Positions 6,902 through 10,679 of a DNA stretch of 10,679 nucleotides are shown piece after piece. The notes beneath the pieces were generated by a model, which was not told the origin of the DNA, did no database searches, and was given only the letters and a program-made list of their open reading frames with translations. Numbering within the stretch: the first letter of the stretch is position 1; every line of letters starts with the position of its first letter. The stretch lies in contig MHEF01000098.1 of assembly GCA_001805125.1 (NCBI GenBank), forward strand, positions 845 through 11,523. The letters are read 5' to 3'. The DNA comes from Nitrospirae bacterium RBG_13_39_12 (lineage in GTDB: Bacteria > Nitrospirota > Thermodesulfovibrionia > Thermodesulfovibrionales > SM23-35). A program made the position numbers and the translations under genes.

Positions 6902-7618
6902 TCATAACTTTATTCGATTAAATCGCTTTTTCACAGCATGTAAATACCATCTCAGGTATTTGGGCGCCCATTTGAGGATTTTGAATCTCGATTTTCCTTC
7001 CTGCCTGTCCGTCCAGGTACTCGGGATCTCGGTAACCCTGAAACCGGAAAAATGTGCCTTTACGACAATTTCCATTCCTACCTCAAACCCTCCGTTACTC
7101 TCAATAACTAAAGAATCAAGCATACTTTTACGATACAACTTAAAACTGTTAGTTGCATCATGCGTTGGCAAACCGGTTATATATCTTAAACTAACATCAG
7201 CTGCCCGAGATATAATTTTTTTTAGCAGAGGACCGCCAATCTGTTTTCCACCTTTCATATATCTTGATCCACATACAACATCATATCCTTTTTCCATGAG
7301 CCTGCACATGACATCTACAACAGTATAGTCGTCAGAAAAATCAGCCATGGTTACTAACACATAATCCTCTTCAGCATTTTTTAAACCTGTCTTTATAGCA
7401 CTTACCACTCCTTTAATTGGATTCTTTATAAATTGTAAAGCAATACCTTTTTTAAGAAATTCTTTTGCAACAGGGAGCGTATTATCCTCATCAAAATCGT
7501 ATACGATATAAATTCTATGTGGTGTGGTTATATTCTCTTTTATAGCGGTTAGAGTTTTCCCTATATTTTCAGCTTCGTTATAAACAGGGATGATGATACC
7601 AAGAGGAATTTTATCCAT
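6902..7618 (-). CDS. Family 2 glycosyltransferase, DPM1/polyprenyl-phosphate sugar synthase type
   Basis: The 238-residue soluble GT-A enzyme starts MDKIPLGIIIPVYNEAENI, the classic GT2 opening. An acidic stretch YDFDEDNT (residues 40-47) and MADFSDD (91-97) supply nucleotide and metal contacts. CGSRYMKGG, the acceptor-region TNSFKLYRK and the C-terminal RQEGKSRFK are hallmarks of the dolichyl/undecaprenyl-phosphate mannose or glucose synthase group. There are no C-terminal TM helices, as in the short soluble members. The likely reaction is transfer of a sugar from a nucleotide sugar to polyprenyl phosphate on the cytosolic membrane face, giving a donor for the GT-C enzymes downstream (family knowledge plus inference). 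It starts nine bases after the epimerase stop without a clear SD, so translation may depend on coupling. Its 3' 80 bases recur as a relic at 5192-5272. Confidence 0.9.
   Translation of the reverse strand: MDKIPLGIIIPVYNEAENIGKTLTAIKENITTPHRIYIVYDFDEDNTLPVAKEFLKKGIALQFIKNPIKGVVSAIKTGLKNAEEDYVLVTMADFSDDYTVVDVMCRLMEKGYDVVCGSRYMKGGKQIGGPLLKKIISRAADVSLRYITGLPTHDATNSFKLYRKSMLDSLVIESNGGFEVGMEIVVKAHFSGFRVTEIPSTWTDRQEGKSRFKILKWAPKYLRWYLHAVKKRFNRIKL
6936..7016 (-). repeat. Direct-repeat copy in the intact GT2 3' end
   Basis: This 81-base coding segment recurs at 5192-5272 in the same orientation with 14 differences (67/81). The two copies bracket GT-C#1. The encoded 27 residues differ at 4 positions. 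Confidence 0.85.
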
Positions 7619-7627
7619 TTAAACCAA

Positions 7628-8647
7628 TTAAATTCCGCCGATTTCAATCTGTTTCTTAATCCAGGGGATAATTTCATCCAATGCATCGCTGAGAGATGTT
7701 TTGGCTTCGAAATCCAGAATCCGTTTTGCCTTTTCAACACTGGGAACCCTTTTCTGAACGTCATACTTAAATGGCGGGTCAGAGACATATCGAAAGGGTT
7801 TATCTCCATTTATCTTCTGCCAGATAAGTTGGGAAAGTTCCAACACTGTTGTGGACGCTGATGTTGAGAGATTAAAATCTTCATTTATTGCCTTCTCACT
7901 CTCAATGCACAACCTTATACCCTCTGCTAAATCACCCCCATAAGTATAATGTCGTATTTGATCGCCTTTACCTAAAATATAGAGCGGGTACTGCCCTTTC
8001 AGAACCTTCTGTACAAGATCGGGTACTACGTGACTCATAGCTAACTTTACATTTCCAGACATTATTTCCTTATCACATAGTGCCCTTTTCTCGCCTATTC
8101 CTATGCAATTAAATGGCCTTATTATCGTATGGGGTAACTTGTATTGCTCCCATGCACCTTTTGCAAAATATTCGCATGATAATTTTTGAAACCCATATGT
8201 TGATAAAGGAGGGGGACACCTTAATTGTTCTCCTTCAGGAGTAGGATATGTAGTAGTGCTTTCAAAAACCATTGATGATGACATTACATTTATTTTTTTT
8301 AATTTTCTGTTCTTAAACCCCCATATAGCAGCATCAAAAGTGGAGGCGATTATTCTTTCATTCTCTGCGAGAAGATCATAAGCATACTCGTGAAATAGGG
8401 AAATACCACCTATTATGGCTGCACAGGCAACTACCTGGTCGCAGTCTTCCATCAGCTCTTTAAGGAGGTCGGTATCTTTAACGTCACCCTCAGTAAATCT
8501 GTAATTTGGATGGTTATCATAGCTTTTTCCGGTCCTGCCATACTTATAAAAATTATCGACCCCGACAACCTCGTGGCCATGACTCAAAAGTTCGTCAACA
8601 AGATAACCGGCAATGAAACCGGCAGAGCCGGTAACCAGGATTTTCAA
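7628..8647 (-). CDS. NAD-dependent nucleotide-sugar epimerase/dehydratase, extended SDR
   Basis: The 339-residue protein has the NAD-binding motif TGSAGFIAG (residues 6-14), the Asp31 that binds the adenosine ribose, the catalytic region MSSSMVF (122-128) and the Tyr151-x3-Lys155 pair in STYGFQK. It is therefore an extended short-chain dehydrogenase acting on a nucleotide sugar (UDP-, GDP- or dTDP-linked), by epimerisation, dehydration or reduction at C4. The substrate cannot be assigned; the dehydrogenase just upstream suggests an acidic UDP-sugar (inference). The start is TTG (8647-8645), supported by AGGGAGG (8660-8654) six bases upstream. The TTG overlaps the dehydrogenase TGA by two bases, so the pair is tightly coupled. 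It is cytosolic. Confidence 0.9.
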   Translation of the reverse strand: MKILVTGSAGFIAGYLVDELLSHGHEVVGVDNFYKYGRTGKSYDNHPNYRFTEGDVKDTDLLKELMEDCDQVVACAAIIGGISLFHEYAYDLLAENERIIASTFDAAIWGFKNRKLKKINVMSSSMVFESTTTYPTPEGEQLRCPPPLSTYGFQKLSCEYFAKGAWEQYKLPHTIIRPFNCIGIGEKRALCDKEIMSGNVKLAMSHVVPDLVQKVLKGQYPLYILGKGDQIRHYTYGGDLAEGIRLCIESEKAINEDFNLSTSASTTVLELSQLIWQKINGDKPFRYVSDPPFKYDVQKRVPSVEKAKRILDFEAKTSLSDALDEIIPWIKKQIEIGGI

Positions 8648-9837
8648 AATAATCCTCCCTTGCCGTAAAAGTTCCAGACATCAACCAGTATCTTCCCTTT
8701 AATATCGAGGTCTGTATATTCTTTATGAGGTGTCGCTAAAATAATTATGTCCGATTCCCCGATAAGGTCTTGCGCAGGAACAAACCCCTCTTTCTGGATA
8801 TACACATCTGAGCAGAAAACCTTCTTTGCTTCGATTTCGAGGAGTTTTTTTAATTTAAAAGAGAGGGATTCCCTTGTATCATCATTGTTTGCTTTAAATG
8901 CCATGCCAAGAATGCCAACTGTTTTATCCCTGAGTGTATATTTATCTTTAAGTCTCTGGACGATAAGATTGGGCAGTCCCTCATTTACCAGCATGGCAGC
9001 ATGTCCCAAAAAAAAGCTGTTGTTACTGTAAGCAGCCAACTGCATTGTATCCTTAAATAAACAAGGGCCTGCCGCAAAGCCGGCTGTGGGAAAGCTCTGG
9101 GCTCTTGGATATTTATACGTTATGGCATCGTAAATTCTGTAGAAGTCAAGTCCCTGTTGTGTCGTGATCTGATAAAACTGATTTGAAATCGCAAACTGGA
9201 TATATCGCCATACATTAGTAAAGAGTTTGGCCAATTCTGCTTCAATGGGTCTCAGAAATAGTATCTCATCGGTTAGCAGACTAAATAACTCCTTTACCTC
9301 CTTCAGTGATACATCATCAAAAGAGGCAATAATTTGAGGCAATTGCCGCAGTTCTTCCATTGCTTTCCCTTGGGCTATCCTTTCGGGGCAAAATGATAGC
9401 TTCGCAAGCTTCCCTCTTGATTCTAAATACCCCTTGATTTTTTCAGATGTCCCTGGGAATACGGTGCTTCGTAAAACAATGTGTTGGTCGTCTCTTATCA
9501 GGTCAATTATTTCTTCAAAGAACTTTTTAAATATCGTAAATTCTGGGTTAAGATGCTCATCTACTGGAGTTCCTATCACTATCACAATAAAATAACTTTC
9601 CGAAATTACTTCTTTATCTGAAGAAATAAAAAGAGTTTTGCCAATAACCCTTTTAAGAACTTCCTCAGCGCCTTCTTCGATGAAAGGCATTTTGCCCCGC
9701 GAAACTATATCAATTGTTTTTTGATTTATATCGTATAGAATGACCTTTTTACCGGAATCCGCAAAGGAAATTCCCAATGGCAATCCGACGTGGCCCAATC
9801 CGCCTATAATACATACATCATATAGATTTGTTGCCAT
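8644..9837 (-). CDS. UDP-sugar dehydrogenase (UDP-glucose/UDP-HexNAc 6-dehydrogenase family)
   Basis: The 397-residue NAD-dependent enzyme oxidises the C6 alcohol of a UDP-sugar to a uronic acid in two steps. Visible landmarks are the N-terminal GGLGHVGLPLG dinucleotide fold (12-22), the GTPVDEHLNPE segment (89-99), the RSTVFPGT strand (123-130), CPERIAQGKAMEEL (150-163), and the active-site region FAAGPCLFKD with catalytic Cys259 and Lys262. The C-terminal domain opens with DKTVGILGMAFKANNDDTRES. The PERI-x-GKAMEELR pattern resembles UDP-ManNAc/GlcNAc dehydrogenases more than UDP-glucose ones, but this is a judgement. Phe261 stands where proline is usual, and the protein is somewhat shorter than the typical 420-440 residues. 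The ATG has only weak SD candidates (GGGG three bases upstream). Its end encodes the epimerase SD. Confidence 0.92.
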   Translation of the reverse strand: MATNLYDVCIIGGLGHVGLPLGISFADSGKKVILYDINQKTIDIVSRGKMPFIEEGAEEVLKRVIGKTLFISSDKEVISESYFIVIVIGTPVDEHLNPEFTIFKKFFEEIIDLIRDDQHIVLRSTVFPGTSEKIKGYLESRGKLAKLSFCPERIAQGKAMEELRQLPQIIASFDDVSLKEVKELFSLLTDEILFLRPIEAELAKLFTNVWRYIQFAISNQFYQITTQQGLDFYRIYDAITYKYPRAQSFPTAGFAAGPCLFKDTMQLAAYSNNSFFLGHAAMLVNEGLPNLIVQRLKDKYTLRDKTVGILGMAFKANNDDTRESLSFKLKKLLEIEAKKVFCSDVYIQKEGFVPAQDLIGESDIIILATPHKEYTDLDIKGKILVDVWNFYGKGGLF

Positions 9838-9908
9838 ATACCCCGAATTCCTGTAACCAGCCCCGTATTAACTTAATGTTCAATGTATCTTCACAAAACG
9901 AGTTGCTG

Positions 9909-10496
9909 CTATAAGTTGAGTTTCTCAACAATTGCACGGGTATTGCCTTCATCCGTAGGTATTTCTCCTCTCGATACGATTTGGAGACGTGGGCCGGTTT
10001 TAAGGTCAGGCGCCCAAAGGCCAATTTTGATATAACCTACTTTGCCTGCGGCAGACTCCGGAATATTAAGCATATAGGACTCTTTGACGAACTTGCCTTT
10101 CAACTCGCCAAATGATTTCTTCTGACAAAAAGCATGGTCATTTTGAAATAGCATTTTGTTTTCGGTGTCCGTAAAATGGACAAATACGTGCTTATAAGAA
10201 CCAAGTTCCTCTATGGGCTGCCAAAAGTAAACTACCCTCAATTGATTCTGAGACAGCTTATCTACAGTTATACCCAGAAGTTTAACCTTGTTTCCATAAT
10301 TTATCTCCAAAGGCTTTTTGATGTCCCCCGGCTTCTTGTCAGAGACATCACAAGTACCCACAGGGGCTGCCCCTTTGGGTTCACCCGCCTTCTCCTTACT
10401 ACATCCGGAAAGGACCACTGCTATTGCTGCCGAAAAAAGAAGTAACAGGCACAGTATGCCTTTCCCCTGCCTAACAATTGTTGCTAAATTTTTCAT
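9909..10496 (-). CDS. Surface lipoprotein with beta-sandwich domain
   Basis: The start at ATG 10496-10494 gives 195 residues beginning MKNLATIVRQGKG. It is preceded six bases upstream by GGAGGAG and gives a proper signal peptide: charged N-terminus, hydrophobic ILCLLLLFSAAIAVVL, and lipobox LSGC with Cys32. A longer frame to 10604 runs through the promoter and is not used. The mature part has a Lys/Gly-rich linker and then a strand-rich domain (about 62-195; VYFWQPIEELGSYKHVFVHF is typical). It resembles the C-terminal beta-sandwich that some bacterial GT39/PMT-like glycosyltransferases carry, here as a separate lipid-anchored protein (inference from pattern). Asp33-type retention rules cannot be applied, because +2 is Ser, so outer-membrane sorting is plausible. 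The role is unknown; it heads the glycan gene run. Confidence 0.8.
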   Translation of the reverse strand: MKNLATIVRQGKGILCLLLLFSAAIAVVLSGCSKEKAGEPKGAAPVGTCDVSDKKPGDIKKPLEINYGNKVKLLGITVDKLSQNQLRVVYFWQPIEELGSYKHVFVHFTDTENKMLFQNDHAFCQKKSFGELKGKFVKESYMLNIPESAAGKVGYIKIGLWAPDLKTGPRLQIVSRGEIPTDEGNTRAIVEKLNL

Positions 10497-10502
10497 TATT
10501 GC

Positions 10503-10511
10503 TCCTCCTTT
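10503..10511 (-). promoter_or_regulatory. Strong ribosome binding site of the lipoprotein gene
   Basis: AAAGGAGGA ends seven bases before ATG 10496 and fixes the lipoprotein start at MKNLATIV, consistent with the lipobox position. Confidence 0.7.
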
Positions 10512-10574
10512 AAATTTAGATCTATAGTATAAACCATGATTTCCCAATCTGTCGATATATTGTAACCGGACGGC

Positions 10575-10604
10575 ATTATATGCAATCAAAATAATTTTTG
10601 TCAA
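10575..10604 (-). promoter_or_regulatory. Consensus promoter at the head of the glycan gene run
   Basis: On the minus strand TTGACA (10604-10599) and TATAAT (10580-10575) are perfect consensus boxes 18 bases apart. The start site should be near 10568, giving a leader of about 70 bases before the lipoprotein ATG. Gaps downstream are short, with no clear terminator, so it could drive genes down to GT-C#1 or further. Confidence 0.7.
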
Positions 10605-10679
10605 TAACTCAGCAGCGGTTTTCTCAATTGCAATGAGTTATATCCCGGAAATTTTTTATGTACCTCTCGGATTAAAGCT

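Noticed and set aside
7561..7809. 82-residue minus-strand frame over the epimerase/GT2 junction
   Set aside because: Shadow of two strongly supported genes in another frame.
9818..10024. 68-residue minus-strand frame bridging lipoprotein and dehydrogenase
   Set aside because: It overlaps both real genes out of frame and shows no family features.
10497..10604. 36-residue N-terminal extension of the lipoprotein starting at TTG
   Set aside because: The proposed TTG is part of the TTGACA -35 box and the extension covers TATAAT and the SD; the lipobox distance fits only the ATG at 10496.

Overview
The window looks like bacterial chromosome from a Gram-negative-type organism of moderate-to-low GC. 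The grounds are a lipobox lipoprotein, Shine-Dalgarno (SD) led genes, sigma70-like promoters, polyprenyl-linked glycan genes and a REP-associated (RAYT) transposase with GGGGTCAGG-type ends. My guess is Nitrospirota or Desulfobacterota, but nothing here proves a phylum. All real genes lie on the minus strand, so transcription runs from high to low coordinates. No intergenic gap exceeds 300 bases. I saw no tRNA, rRNA or CRISPR array.

Right part (10604 down to 6902): a consensus promoter drives an orphan surface lipoprotein. It is followed by a nucleotide-sugar dehydrogenase, an extended-SDR epimerase/dehydratase that starts with TTG and overlaps it, and a soluble DPM1-type family 2 glycosyltransferase. 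Together these would make an acidic or epimerised nucleotide sugar and load a sugar onto a polyprenyl phosphate carrier.

Middle part (6810 down to 1263): two large integral-membrane GT-C-like glycosyltransferases alternate with two SAM-dependent methyltransferases. GT-C enzymes use polyprenyl-phosphate sugars on the outer face of the membrane, so they fit the DPM-type enzyme upstream. The methyltransferases could decorate or cap the glycan. The inferred whole is a cell-surface glycan (LPS/O-antigen, capsule or glycoprotein) locus.

The most striking feature is that each GT-C gene sits between an intact gene and a diverged 3'-end relic of a homologue of that same gene. The order is GT2 - GT-C#1 - GT2 3' relic - MT1, then MT1 - GT-C#2 - MT1-like 3' relic - MT2. 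The relics share 67/81 and 38/44 bases with the intact genes in the same orientation. The first relic ends in a TGATG overlap with the MT1 start and carries MT1's SD. This suggests repeated import of '[gene + GT-C]' modules by recombination that replaced a resident gene and left only its tail. GT-C#2 also has a perfect TTGACA-16-TATAAT promoter placing +1 at about its ATG, suggesting a possible leaderless transcript.

Left part (1228 down to 1): a complete RAYT-family Y1 transposase gene lies between perfect 17-bp inverted repeats, one of which contains its stop codon. Beyond it is the start of a Phd/YefM-type antitoxin gene, cut by the window edge, with a promoter whose -10 box lies inside a 7-bp palindrome, a likely autorepression operator.
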